From Centipeda periodontii DSM 2778 (GTDB taxonomy: Bacteria > Bacillota > Negativicutes > Selenomonadales > Selenomonadaceae), in assembly GCF_000213975.1 (NCBI RefSeq), contig NZ_GL892076.1, forward strand, positions 1 to 37,322: DNA of 37,322 bases. Reading direction: 5' to 3'. The notes under the pieces are model-generated. The model had not been told where the DNA came from. It ran no database searches and saw nothing but the letters and a program-made list of their open reading frames with translations. Positions within the stretch are counted from its first letter, which is position 1, and each line of letters begins with the position of its first letter. The translations under genes were made by a program, and so were the position numbers. This document shows, piece after piece, positions 1-7,590 of the stretch.

Positions 1-70
1 GCGGGGGAAGTGGCGAGCGTAGCGAGCCGATAGGGGCGTTCGTGCAACAGCCCCGTTTGTGTTGCTAAAA

Positions 71-1351
71 TCAAAACTCCTGCCGCACGCCCGTATAAAA
101 CGCACGGTGCCGGCGGTCATTCACGTCGTTCCACTCACCGAAGAGGTAGGCGCCGCCCTTCAGCTGGTACTGGGCGCGCAGGCGCAGTGTGACGTCGTTT
201 GGGTCGTAGGCGTCGGCGGAGAACTTGAACTTCTCCCCCGCGTAGGCGTCAACACCGATGCCCGCCGCGCCCGCAACAACACCCGCGCGCGCGCCAAAGG
301 AGGTGCTGCGGGTGCCGACCTGCGCATTGAACTTGTCCCCGCCGCCGATATCGTCCACGCCGAATGTCGCGTACATTCCCTGCTTCTCCCCCACATCGAG
401 GTTGAAGTTCGTGCGCCAGTCGTCTGCCTTGCCGCTGTACATCGCGTCCACCTTCGGTGTCACCTTGATGTTCTGCAGACGCCCCATGAGTCCGCCCGCC
501 TTGTCCGTCATCGTGCGTGCGTTATGGATGAGGGCACGCGCATCCTCCTGCGTCTGCTTATCAGCTGCAACTGCCTCGATGCCCTCGGCAATGCGCAGGA
601 TGCGCTCGGAGGACTCAGTGATGTTCGCGAGGGTCTTTCGGAGATTCTCTGCGGTCTGCGGGTCGGCACCGACGGTCTCAAGGTTCGCCAGGATGCGCTC
701 GACGCTCGCCGTGGTCTGTGCAAGATTCGCCGACATCGCGTTCATATTTGCGAGCATGGCATGCAGGTCGCCACGGTTCTCGTTCGCCATCTGCTCAAGC
801 GTCGCCGTCAGCCCGTCGAGATGTGCCGTCATCTGCTCCATATTGACGACGAGCTGCACCATCGAGGTCTGGAAGCCGGGTGCGCCGACGATGTTGTTGA
901 TGGATGTGAGCATCGCCTCGACCTGAATGATCATCTTGTTCAGTTCGGTGAACATGGTGTCCATGCCCATCTCATCCGTGCCGTAGAGGTAGTCACCGTT
1001 TGCGTAAAAGTCCGTATGGGCAGACGGCGTGATGATGACGAATTTATCCCCCATAATGCCGGGCTGTCCGATGGTAATGGACGAGCCGCGCGGGATCTTT
1101 ACCCCATCCTGTATACGCATGGAGACGGTGACCCCCGTTCCGTCGTTCACGATCTCCTCCACCTGCCCGACGGGAACGCCCGAGAGGAGCACCTGCGCCT
1201 CAGGATTCAGCCCAACGGCACGCCCGAAGCCTGCATAGAGCATATAGTCCTGCCCGCCGCCAAGGCGCAGCCCGCCAAAGAACATAATCACGGCGATGAG
1301 GAGTGCGACTCCCCCGAGCGTAAACGCCCCAACCTTTGCCTCAGCACTCAT
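71..1351 (-). CDS. mlaD: MlaD-type MCE protein with long helical region and C-terminal barrel-like domain
   Basis: Substrate-binding component of the Mla phospholipid-transport system, acting in the envelope with MlaE and MlaF encoded just upstream. Seen: one N-terminal membrane segment (about residues 8-30), an MCE domain (about 35-115), a long helical Asn/Thr/Glu-rich stretch (about 120-300), then about 120 residues of alternating Gly/aromatic strands ending in Phe, as in outer-membrane barrels. At 426 residues it is more than twice the length of E. coli MlaD. I recall that work on Veillonella described such a MlaD as a trans-envelope bridge; that this copy is one is inferred from its layout. 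The start ATG overlaps the mlaF stop (ATGA), implying translational coupling. Downstream (1-70) only a G+C-rich hairpin without a clear U-run is visible. Confidence 0.93.
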   Translation of the reverse strand: MSAEAKVGAFTLGGVALLIAVIMFFGGLRLGGGQDYMLYAGFGRAVGLNPEAQVLLSGVPVGQVEEIVNDGTGVTVSMRIQDGVKIPRGSSITIGQPGIMGDKFVIITPSAHTDFYANGDYLYGTDEMGMDTMFTELNKMIIQVEAMLTSINNIVGAPGFQTSMVQLVVNMEQMTAHLDGLTATLEQMANENRGDLHAMLANMNAMSANLAQTTASVERILANLETVGADPQTAENLRKTLANITESSERILRIAEGIEAVAADKQTQEDARALIHNARTMTDKAGGLMGRLQNIKVTPKVDAMYSGKADDWRTNFNLDVGEKQGMYATFGVDDIGGGDKFNAQVGTRSTSFGARAGVVAGAAGIGVDAYAGEKFKFSADAYDPNDVTLRLRAQYQLKGGAYLFGEWNDVNDRRHRAFYTGVRQEF

Positions 1352-2094
1352 GCTCCTGCCTCCCTTCGATGGTGCAGCGTACGGAAAAACGCCTGAACAC
1401 GCTCATCTTTGATATCCTGAAAACGCTCCGCCGTATCTACGGCGATGAGCTCCCCGTCGTAGATCATCGCGATGCGGTCGGAAATCCGGCTCGCACTCGC
1501 CATGTCATGTGTGACGACGACGGAAGTCACGTCGAGTTTCCGCTGCATGTCGATGATGAGCTCGTCGATCTTCGCCGTCATGATGGGATCGAGTCCTGAA
1601 CTTGGCTCGTCGTAGAAAATGATCTCGGGATCCGTGGCGATCGCACGCGCGAGTCCCACGCGCTTCTTCATACCGCCCGAGAGTTCCTGCGGCATGAGCG
1701 ATGCCGCATCCGGAAGCCCGACGAGCTCCAGCTTCTCGGCGACAATGCGCGCAATCTCATTGTTACTTTTATCTGTATGCTCGCGCAGACCAAAGGCGAC
1801 GTTCTCCCCGACGCTCATCGAGTCAAAGAGGGCCGAGTACTGGAAGACCATGCCCATGCGCAGGCGCACGCGGTCGAGTGCGTTCTCGTTCATCGCCGTG
1901 ATGTTGTCACCGCCAATGTAGATCTCGCCGGACGTGGGGCGATCAAGCCCGATCATGAGTCGCAAAAGAGTGGATTTGCCCGAGCCGGAGCCGCCAATGA
2001 TGGCAATGGTCTCCCCTTTGTTGATCGTCAGGCTGATCCCTTTGAGTGCCTCCTTGTCACCGAAGCGCTTTTTGACATTGTTCAGTCGTATCAT
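1348..2094 (-). CDS. mlaF: Mla ABC transporter ATP-binding protein
   Basis: ATPase that powers the MlaE permease in phospholipid transport at the inner membrane. Seen: Walker A GGSGSGKST (about residues 34-42), Q-loop, signature LSGGMKKRVGLARA, Walker B IIFYDEPSSGLDP and a switch His in VVVTHD; 248 residues, normal for the family. The SGGMKKR variant is typical of Mla-type ATPases. A strong AGGAGG lies 5 bases before the ATG. Between this gene and upstream mlaE lies copy 1 of the 165-bp repeat, so mlaF and mlaD expression must read through that palindrome if there is no internal promoter. Confidence 0.96.
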   Translation of the reverse strand: MIRLNNVKKRFGDKEALKGISLTINKGETIAIIGGSGSGKSTLLRLMIGLDRPTSGEIYIGGDNITAMNENALDRVRLRMGMVFQYSALFDSMSVGENVAFGLREHTDKSNNEIARIVAEKLELVGLPDAASLMPQELSGGMKKRVGLARAIATDPEIIFYDEPSSGLDPIMTAKIDELIIDMQRKLDVTSVVVTHDMASASRISDRIAMIYDGELIAVDTAERFQDIKDERVQAFFRTLHHRREAGA

Positions 2095-2111
2095 AGCGTC
2101 CTCCTAGCCCT

Positions 2112-2277
2112 AGGGAAGCACTGATAAATTCAGCACCATCATCTTGGCGCATCTTTTTTGCCCGCTTTTCGTCGGCAAATCCTCCACAGAGCACCACTCT
2201 GCGTCCGGTTTGCCTCCTCAACCGGACGAAAAAATCTACGCCAATCTGACGGACTTCATTTTATCAGCGATTCCCTA
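2112..2277 (-). repeat. 165-bp palindromic repeat, copy 1 (between mlaE and mlaF)
   Basis: One of five copies in the window. Ends are GGGAATCGCTGATAAA (right, minus strand) and the imperfect inverse GGGAAGCACTGATAAA (left). Central hairpin CAGAG-tggtg-CTCTG and an adjacent hairpin CGTCCGGTT...AACCGGACG are both fully paired in this copy. The mlaE stop codon TAG (2275-2277) is the first triplet of the element on the minus strand. Confidence 0.93.
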
Positions 2278-3042
2278 AAACAGGAAGAACGTCAGCACAG
2301 CGTTCAGGATGAAAATGACGATGATGGAGGTGACAACGGTCTGCATGGTCGCCTTGCCGACGCCCTCCGCGCCGCTCGGCGCATTCAGTCCGTAGTGACA
2401 GCCGAGAACGGCAATGACGTTGCCGAAGAAGATTGCCTTGATGAGTCCGCCCGTCATGTCGTAGATCTCCGCGAACTGCGTGATGGAGTGCGTGAAGGTA
2501 TAGGGTGAGATGCCCGAGTAGTGCACCGCCGTGAGGTAGCCGCCAAGAACGCCGATCACGTCGCCGAAGACGGTAAGAATCGGCACGACGACCATGCATG
2601 CGAGCATGCGCGGCACGATGAGATAGTTCACGGGACTGACCGCCATGACGCGCAGGGCATCGATCTGTTCCGTGACCTTCATGGTGGAGACCTCCGCCGT
2701 GATCGCCGCGCCCACGCGCCCCGCGCAGACGACGCCGACAAGGACGGGGCCGAGCTCACGTCCGATGCCGATGGCGATGACCGCACCGATGGTGCTCTGC
2801 GCGCCGTAGCGGATGAACTCGTGGGCGATCTGGAGTGTCAGAACAATTCCCGTGAAAAGGAGGGTCAACCCGACGATGAGGAGAGAGTCCGCGCCGAGAT
2901 GCGCCATCTGGTAGACGATGCTCCGCACGCGCAGACGCTGTATGACCTGACGCGCAGTTTCCCCGTAGAGGAGAGTGATGCGGCCGATGTTCGCGAGGTG
3001 CGTGAGGACAAGGCGCCCCACCGCCTCAAAGATGCGCTGCAT
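2275..3042 (-). CDS. mlaE: Mla ABC transporter permease
   Basis: Inner-membrane permease of the Mla phospholipid transporter (MlaE/YrbE family). Seen: 255 residues, about five hydrophobic segments, and the family signature around FTGIVLTLQIAHEF and GRELGPVLVGVVCAGRVGAA. The start ATG at 3042 has GAGGAGGG 6 bases upstream; reading further upstream in frame runs antisense through rnhA and is not real. It is followed by mlaF and mlaD; no mlaA, mlaB or mlaC is visible, so this is the minimal D-E-F set. Its stop codon is supplied by the terminal bases of repeat copy 1. Confidence 0.96.
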   Translation of the reverse strand: MQRIFEAVGRLVLTHLANIGRITLLYGETARQVIQRLRVRSIVYQMAHLGADSLLIVGLTLLFTGIVLTLQIAHEFIRYGAQSTIGAVIAIGIGRELGPVLVGVVCAGRVGAAITAEVSTMKVTEQIDALRVMAVSPVNYLIVPRMLACMVVVPILTVFGDVIGVLGGYLTAVHYSGISPYTFTHSITQFAEIYDMTGGLIKAIFFGNVIAVLGCHYGLNAPSGAEGVGKATMQTVVTSIIVIFILNAVLTFFLF

Positions 3043-3095
3043 GGATTCCCTCCTCTCGTGACGATAATAGAAACGTATTCGTGCGGAAGTTCCCG

Positions 3096-3150
3096 CCCCT
3101 TCCACCACGCTGTGCGTGGTCCTCCTTCCCCGCTGCGGCGGGGAAGGCTT
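3096..3150 (-). repeat. Double-hairpin repeat family 2, copy A
   Basis: Short element of about 53 bp with outer CCTTCC...GGAAGG and two internal hairpins, CCACGC-tgt-GCGTGG and CCCCGC-tgc-GGCGGGG. It lies directly after the rnhA stop and before the mlaE ribosome binding site. A second copy with the same plan but changed stem sequences is at 32252-32303. Confidence 0.75.
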
Positions 3151-3824
3151 TAGTATGCGAGTTTCTCCGCCTCTGCGCGCGCCAGCTCGTCGCAGCGCTC
3201 GTTGCGTGGGTTGCCCGCGTGCCCCTTGACCCAGTGGAACTGCACGCGGCGTGCGGCAAACGCCGCATCGAGCTTCATCCAGAGATCCTGATTCAGCACG
3301 GGCTGCCCGTCCGCCTTTTTCCAGCCGCGTTTTTTCCATGCAGGCAGCCAGAACTTTGTGAACGCATTCTTTAGATACTGACTGTCCGTATAGAGTGCAA
3401 TGTGCGCGCCCTCCGGCACGGCAGTGATCGCCTCGAGTGCCGCCGTCAGTTCCATGCGGTTGTTCGTCGTTTTGGGATCGCCGCCGCTGTATTCTGCGAC
3501 CTCTCCCGTTGCGACGGTCTCGATGACGGCAGCCCATCCGCCTGCACCGCCCGGATTGCACAGACAGGAACCATCCGTGTGGACGATATAGTCCGCGTCG
3601 ACGCGTTCTGCCGACTCATCAATTTCCTTCGCAGAGCGCGCAGCCCCGCTCTTTGCAGAGTCTTCCGACAGTCCCCCGTCCAGCCAGTCACGTGCCTCGG
3701 TTTCCGTCATAAAACCCTTGTAGACCGCGCCTTGAAAGCCCTGCACCTGCGTCGAACACTCCGCCCACACGGTAAAGATGCCCGTTCTGCGCCCGCGCTT
3801 CACAGCGTAAAATTTCTTTGCCAC
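3150..3824 (-). CDS. rnhA: Ribonuclease HI with N-terminal viroplasmin-like domain
   Basis: Cleaves the RNA strand of RNA-DNA hybrids. Seen: an N-terminal viroplasmin/RNase H1-type hybrid-binding domain (residues 1-48, FYAVKRGRRTGIFTVW), a linker, and an RNase H domain from about 78 with catalytic D84 (HTDGS), E125 (NRMELTAAL), D147 (YTDSQYL) and D212 (RCDELAR), plus HWVKGHAGNPRNE. GTG start at 3824 is chosen because AAGGA lies 7 bases before it and the hybrid-binding domain begins there; the longer upstream frame overlaps the PagL-like gene. It yields 224 residues. The start is 11 bases downstream of the previous stop, so it is probably co-transcribed with the genes upstream. Confidence 0.94.
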   Translation of the reverse strand: MAKKFYAVKRGRRTGIFTVWAECSTQVQGFQGAVYKGFMTETEARDWLDGGLSEDSAKSGAARSAKEIDESAERVDADYIVHTDGSCLCNPGGAGGWAAVIETVATGEVAEYSGGDPKTTNNRMELTAALEAITAVPEGAHIALYTDSQYLKNAFTKFWLPAWKKRGWKKADGQPVLNQDLWMKLDAAFAARRVQFHWVKGHAGNPRNERCDELARAEAEKLAY

Positions 3825-3834
3825 AAATATATCC

Positions 3835-4458
3835 TTAGTACGAGTACCGATAGCCAATCGAGAAGCCCACCCCGTTGTACCCGGGGTTCTTCGTCCGCTG
3901 CCCGTTTGACACATGATGTCCGAGATAGGCGACGCTGAGCGCGTTCCGCTCATTGAAGTTGTACGTCACGCGAGGTCCCACGCGCCACAGGAAGCCGTAG
4001 TTTCTCGTATGAGCCGGGTGTACTCGATTGTAGACGAGAACCGCCCCCGTAAAGTCAAAGGACGCCTCCCACTTCGAACCGAGCGGCTTGGTCCAGCGTA
4101 TCATGTACGCAGGTCCCGCACCGACCGCAGAGGAATCGAGCTCGACATCCGGCCGATCCTTCTCCGCCCATGAACCGACCGGACGCGAGACCGTCAGCCC
4201 CCAGTGCAGCGACATCCCGTGCATTGCCTTGTATTGGCGAAAAACATGCAGATTATAGAGATCGACATGCCGTCGTTCGCCGCGATGCTCCAGATAGTCC
4301 ATCTGGATCTCTGCTTTCTTGTCCTTTTTCTCTGCCGTGCCCATATGCATCTCGGTCACGTTTGCAGCCGTATCTGTGGACGCTGCCTCCGTCACAGAGG
4401 GCAGCACAAGCGCACCGACAAGAGCAAATGCGGCAAGTCCTGCTTTTGAAAAGACCAT
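3835..4458 (-). CDS. Outer-membrane barrel protein, acyloxyacyl hydrolase (PagL-like) family
   Basis: Probable outer-membrane lipid A 3-O-deacylase-like protein. Seen: signal peptide (residues 1-26, ending VTEAA), about 180 residues of amphipathic strands, a conserved C-terminal block with H182-V-S184-N185-G followed by NPGYNGVGFSIGYRY, and a terminal aromatic. PagL uses a His and Ser in a similar H-x-S-N motif plus an acidic residue; a clear equivalent of the acidic residue is not obvious after NPG, so activity is inferred, not shown. GGAGGTGA for the ATG at 4458 overlaps the end of ubiX. Its place among ubiX and mla genes fits envelope maintenance but is not proof of function. Confidence 0.78.
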   Translation of the reverse strand: MVFSKAGLAAFALVGALVLPSVTEAASTDTAANVTEMHMGTAEKKDKKAEIQMDYLEHRGERRHVDLYNLHVFRQYKAMHGMSLHWGLTVSRPVGSWAEKDRPDVELDSSAVGAGPAYMIRWTKPLGSKWEASFDFTGAVLVYNRVHPAHTRNYGFLWRVGPRVTYNFNERNALSVAYLGHHVSNGQRTKNPGYNGVGFSIGYRYSY

Positions 4459-4463
4459 ATCTG

Positions 4464-5018
4464 TCACCTCCAACGTGTAAAGAGCTCCGCCTCAATGCCG
4501 AGGCGGTCGAGTATCTTTCCCACCATCATATTGACGAGATCATCCAGTGTTTCGGGTTTATGATAAAATCCCGGCGCGGCGGGCATGATGACCGCCCCCG
4601 CGCGTGCGAGCCGCATGAGATTCTCGAGATGAATCTCGTGCATTGGGGTTTCGCGCGGCACGAGAAGAAGCCGCCGTCCCTCCTTGAGCGTCACATCCGC
4701 CGCGCGCGTGAGGAGATCGTCTGTCACACCGTGCGCGATTGCGCCCGCCGTCTTCATCGAGCACGGCAAGATCACCATCGCATCCATGCGAAACGAACCG
4801 CTCGCGATCGCCGCACCCACGTCATCGTTCGGATAGAGAACATCGACGCGCCGCGCCAGCTCCTCCGTCGTTACGCCGCACTCGTAGTCGAGTACGCACC
4901 GTCCGCTGTCAGTTATGACAGCGTGCACCTCAATGCCCTGCTCACGCAGTACGTCAACGAGTCGGACGGCATAGATGCTTCCGCTTGCTCCCGTAATGCC
5001 GACGACAATCTTTTTCAT
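4464..5018 (-). CDS. ubiX: Flavin prenyltransferase UbiX
   Basis: Prenylates FMN to make the cofactor of UbiD-type decarboxylases. Seen: 184 residues; N-terminal Rossmann-like [48 protein letters not shown]; and [17 protein letters not shown], all UbiX hallmarks. The start ATG at 5018 overlaps the serS stop (ATGA), so translation is coupled to serS. The longer in-frame extension runs inside serS and is rejected. No ubiD is visible in the window. Confidence 0.95.
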   Translation of the reverse strand: MKKIVVGITGASGSIYAVRLVDVLREQGIEVHAVITDSGRCVLDYECGVTTEELARRVDVLYPNDDVGAAIASGSFRMDAMVILPCSMKTAGAIAHGVTDDLLTRAADVTLKEGRRLLLVPRETPMHEIHLENLMRLARAGAVIMPAAPGFYHKPETLDDLVNMMVGKILDRLGIEAELFTRWR

Positions 5019-6286
5019 CGGATAACCGTGACGCCGCCCATGTAGGGAACGAGAGCCTTCGGCACGACGACAGAGCCGTCTGCCTGCTGATTGTTCTCGA
5101 GGATTGCTGCCACTGTGCGTCCAACAGCAACACCCGAGCCATTCAGCGTGTGGAGGAATGCGGGCTTCGCCCCGCGTTCCGGACGATACTTGATGTTTGC
5201 GCGGCGCGCCTGATAGTCTGTGCAGTTCGAACAGGACGAAATCTCGCGGTATTTGTCCTGCGCCGGCATCCAAACCTCGATGTCATATGTCTTTGCCGAG
5301 GTAAAGCTCATGTCACCCGTGCAGAGCTGTACGACGCGGTACGGAAGTTCAAGGGTTTTCAACACATCCTCCGCCGCCTCCACCATCGTCTCAAGCTCAT
5401 TCCAACTCGTTTCGGGCGCAACGAATTTGATCAGCTCCACCTTGTTGAACTGATGCTGACGGATGAGCCCGCGCGTGTCGCGCCCTGCGCTGCCCGCCTC
5501 CGCGCGGAAGCACGCCGTATAGGACGTGAAGTACTCCGGCAGCTGCTCCGCATCCAGGATCTCGTCGCGATGATAGTTCGTTGTCGGCACCTCCGCCGTC
5601 GGCACGAGGTAGTAGTCGAGGCCCTCAAGTTTGAACATATCCTCCGCGAACTTCGGCAACTGCCCCGTTCCGATCATGCTTGCTTCATTCACAATGTAGG
5701 GCGCGAGCATCTCCGTATAGCCGTGCTTCTGCGCGTGGAGATCCATCATGAAGTTGATGCAGGCACGCTCAAGGCGTGCGCCGAGCCCCTTGTAGAATGT
5801 AAAACGCGCGCCCGTGACCTTTGCCGCACGCTCCGCATCGAGCACGCCGAGTTTTTCCCCGATGTCCCAATGCGCCTGCGGCTCGAAGTCGAATGTGCGC
5901 GGCGTACCCCAGCGGCGCACCTCCGGATTCTCCGTGTCATCCACGCCGATCGGCACATCCGCCTTCGGCATGTTCGGGATCTGGAGCAGCAGCTCGCGCA
6001 GCCGCAGCTCCACATCACGCAGATCCTCGTCGAGCGCCGCGATCTCATCGCCGAGCGCACGCATCTCCGCAACCACATCGTCCGCGCTCTCGCCCGCCTT
6101 CTTGCGCACGCCGATCTCCTTCGAGACCGCATTGCGGCGCGCCTTCTTCTCCTCCACGTCCTGTAGAATCGCGCGGCGGCGCTCCTCAAGTTCCGTGAAC
6201 GACGAGAGATCGAGCGCGTTACAGCGATGTTTCAGCATCTCCTGCACCTGAGGCAGATTCTCGCGCACAAATTTCATATCCAACAT
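5015..6286 (-). CDS. serS: Seryl-tRNA synthetase
   Basis: Charges tRNA-Ser in the cytoplasm. Seen: 423 residues; N-terminal antiparallel coiled-coil arm (about 1-105), then the class II core with motif 2 around [24 protein letters not shown] and motif 3 in [17 protein letters not shown]. The ATG at 6286 is preceded by GGAGTGA at a 6-base spacing; a GTG three codons upstream is also in frame but badly placed. No T-box leader is seen in the short upstream region; instead there is a promoter with a palindrome in its spacer. Confidence 0.97.
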   Translation of the reverse strand: MLDMKFVRENLPQVQEMLKHRCNALDLSSFTELEERRRAILQDVEEKKARRNAVSKEIGVRKKAGESADDVVAEMRALGDEIAALDEDLRDVELRLRELLLQIPNMPKADVPIGVDDTENPEVRRWGTPRTFDFEPQAHWDIGEKLGVLDAERAAKVTGARFTFYKGLGARLERACINFMMDLHAQKHGYTEMLAPYIVNEASMIGTGQLPKFAEDMFKLEGLDYYLVPTAEVPTTNYHRDEILDAEQLPEYFTSYTACFRAEAGSAGRDTRGLIRQHQFNKVELIKFVAPETSWNELETMVEAAEDVLKTLELPYRVVQLCTGDMSFTSAKTYDIEVWMPAQDKYREISSCSNCTDYQARRANIKYRPERGAKPAFLHTLNGSGVAVGRTVAAILENNQQADGSVVVPKALVPYMGGVTVIR

Positions 6287-6321
6287 CAAAATCACTCCAT
6301 ATAAAGAATTTGTTATCTGCT

Positions 6322-6350
6322 ATCATAGTACAAAGCCCGCACTTTGTAAA
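6322..6350 (-). promoter_or_regulatory. serS promoter with palindrome in the spacer
   Basis: TTTACA (6345-6350) and TATGAT (6322-6327) at a 17-base spacing. The inverted repeat TACAAAG-N6-CTTTGTA (6329-6348) spans the spacer, the layout of a repressor site. The first downstream gene is serS. Confidence 0.7.
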
Positions 6351-6419
6351 GGAAAGACCGTTTCTTCATCCCCCTTTCACAGAACCATAGTAAAATCTCG
6401 GGAAAAGGAGAGCATTCCA

Positions 6420-7526
6420 ATGAAAATTTTACCGTGGGCGGGGGACTCCATCTTCCCCGCCCTGTGCGAAACGCTGCTCGCATGGCGCAAATCCGCACCC
6501 GACACGCGCGACCTTCCGTGGCGTGACGAACCGACGCCGTATCACGTCTGGATCTCGGAGATCATGTTGCAGCAGACACGCGCTGCCGTCGTACGAGGCT
6601 ACTATCTGCGCTTCCTCGATGCGTTGCCAACCGTCCGTGACCTCGCCGCCGTGGACGACGACGCCCTCATGAAGCTGTGGCAAGGGCTCGGCTACTACAG
6701 CCGCGCACGCAACCTCAAACGCGCGGCACAGGCAATCGTCACGGATCACGGCGGCGAACTTCCAAGCGACTTCGACGCACTGCTCGCCCTCCCCGGCATC
6801 GGGCGCTATACAGCAAGCGCGATCGCGTCCTTTGCCTACGGTGAGCCGCGTCCCGCTGTCGATGGCAACTTCCTGCGCGTCGCTGCACGCGTCACGGCAA
6901 ACGGCATTGATATCGCAAAGGACACGACGAAGCGCGCACTCGAGTCGGCGCTCGCCCCCTCCTATCCGGGCGGCCGCGATGCGGGACTCCTCAACGAGGC
7001 GTTTATGGATCTCGGCGCGACCGTTTGCCTACCGAACGGCACGCCGCTCTGCCGCGTCTGCCCCGCCGCGCGGCTCTGCCTCGCACATGAGTACGGCACA
7101 GAGCAGGACTATCCCGTCAAGACCGCGCTCAAGGCACGCCGCAAGGAGCAGCACACCGTCCTCCTCCTCTCCTGCGGCGATCGGATCGCGATACGAAAAA
7201 GACCCGCGCGGGGACTCCTCGCGGATCTCTGGGAATATCCGAACATCGAAGGAAAGCTGACCAAACGCACTGTGCGTGCGCATCTCGAAGCAGAAGGATT
7301 CCACATTCTCGACATCACACCGCTCCCGCCCACACGGCATATCTTCAGCCACATCGAATGGAATTTGGCAGGCTGGGCGGTCAGCGTCGCCAACACGAAC
7401 GAGCCGCCGCTGATGGTAGCCGAAGAGATTGAGGGAGCACCGCCCACCCTGCTCTGGGTACGTCGTGCAGAACTCACGGAGCGGTACAGCATACCTACCG
7501 CGTTCGGATATTTTACACCCCAATAA
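6420..7526 (+). CDS. mutY: A/G-specific adenine glycosylase MutY
   Basis: Removes adenine mispaired with 8-oxoguanine. Seen: glycosylase core with catalytic E47 (ISEIMLQQT), helix-hairpin-helix LLALPGIGRYTASAI and catalytic D148 (RPAVDGN); iron-sulfur loop C-x7-C-x2-C-x5-C (VCLPNG...CRVCPAARLC); and a C-terminal NUDIX-like recognition domain (about 240-368). The first Cys spacing is one longer than in E. coli, a variant I recall from clostridia. AAAAGGAG lies 8 bases before the ATG. It is divergent from serS and ends in a strong bidirectional terminator. Confidence 0.95.
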   Translation: MKILPWAGDSIFPALCETLLAWRKSAPDTRDLPWRDEPTPYHVWISEIMLQQTRAAVVRGYYLRFLDALPTVRDLAAVDDDALMKLWQGLGYYSRARNLKRAAQAIVTDHGGELPSDFDALLALPGIGRYTASAIASFAYGEPRPAVDGNFLRVAARVTANGIDIAKDTTKRALESALAPSYPGGRDAGLLNEAFMDLGATVCLPNGTPLCRVCPAARLCLAHEYGTEQDYPVKTALKARRKEQHTVLLLSCGDRIAIRKRPARGLLADLWEYPNIEGKLTKRTVRAHLEAEGFHILDITPLPPTRHIFSHIEWNLAGWAVSVANTNEPPLMVAEEIEGAPPTLLWVRRAELTERYSIPTAFGYFTPQ

Positions 7527-7540
7527 CATACCGCATAAGA

Positions 7541-7576
7541 ACACCCCATTCGGATATCGGTATCCGAATGGGGTGT
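7541..7576. terminator. Bidirectional terminator between mutY and hutW
   Basis: Perfect inverted repeat of two 16-base arms (7541-7556 and 7561-7576) with a 4-base loop TCGG, placed between two convergent stop codons. Both exits are T-rich (GTTTAT on plus, GTTCTTAT on minus). Confidence 0.85.
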
Positions 7577-7590
7577 TTATCTATAATATA

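Noticed and set aside
1-70. GGGGC...GCCCC hairpin downstream of mlaD as a terminator
   Set aside because: The minus strand lacks a T-run after the stem and the stem is short; not strong enough to list.
59-1396. Plus-strand open frame of 445 codons opposite mlaD
   Set aside because: It is exactly antisense to a clear MCE protein, has no ribosome binding site of note and no recognisable motif.
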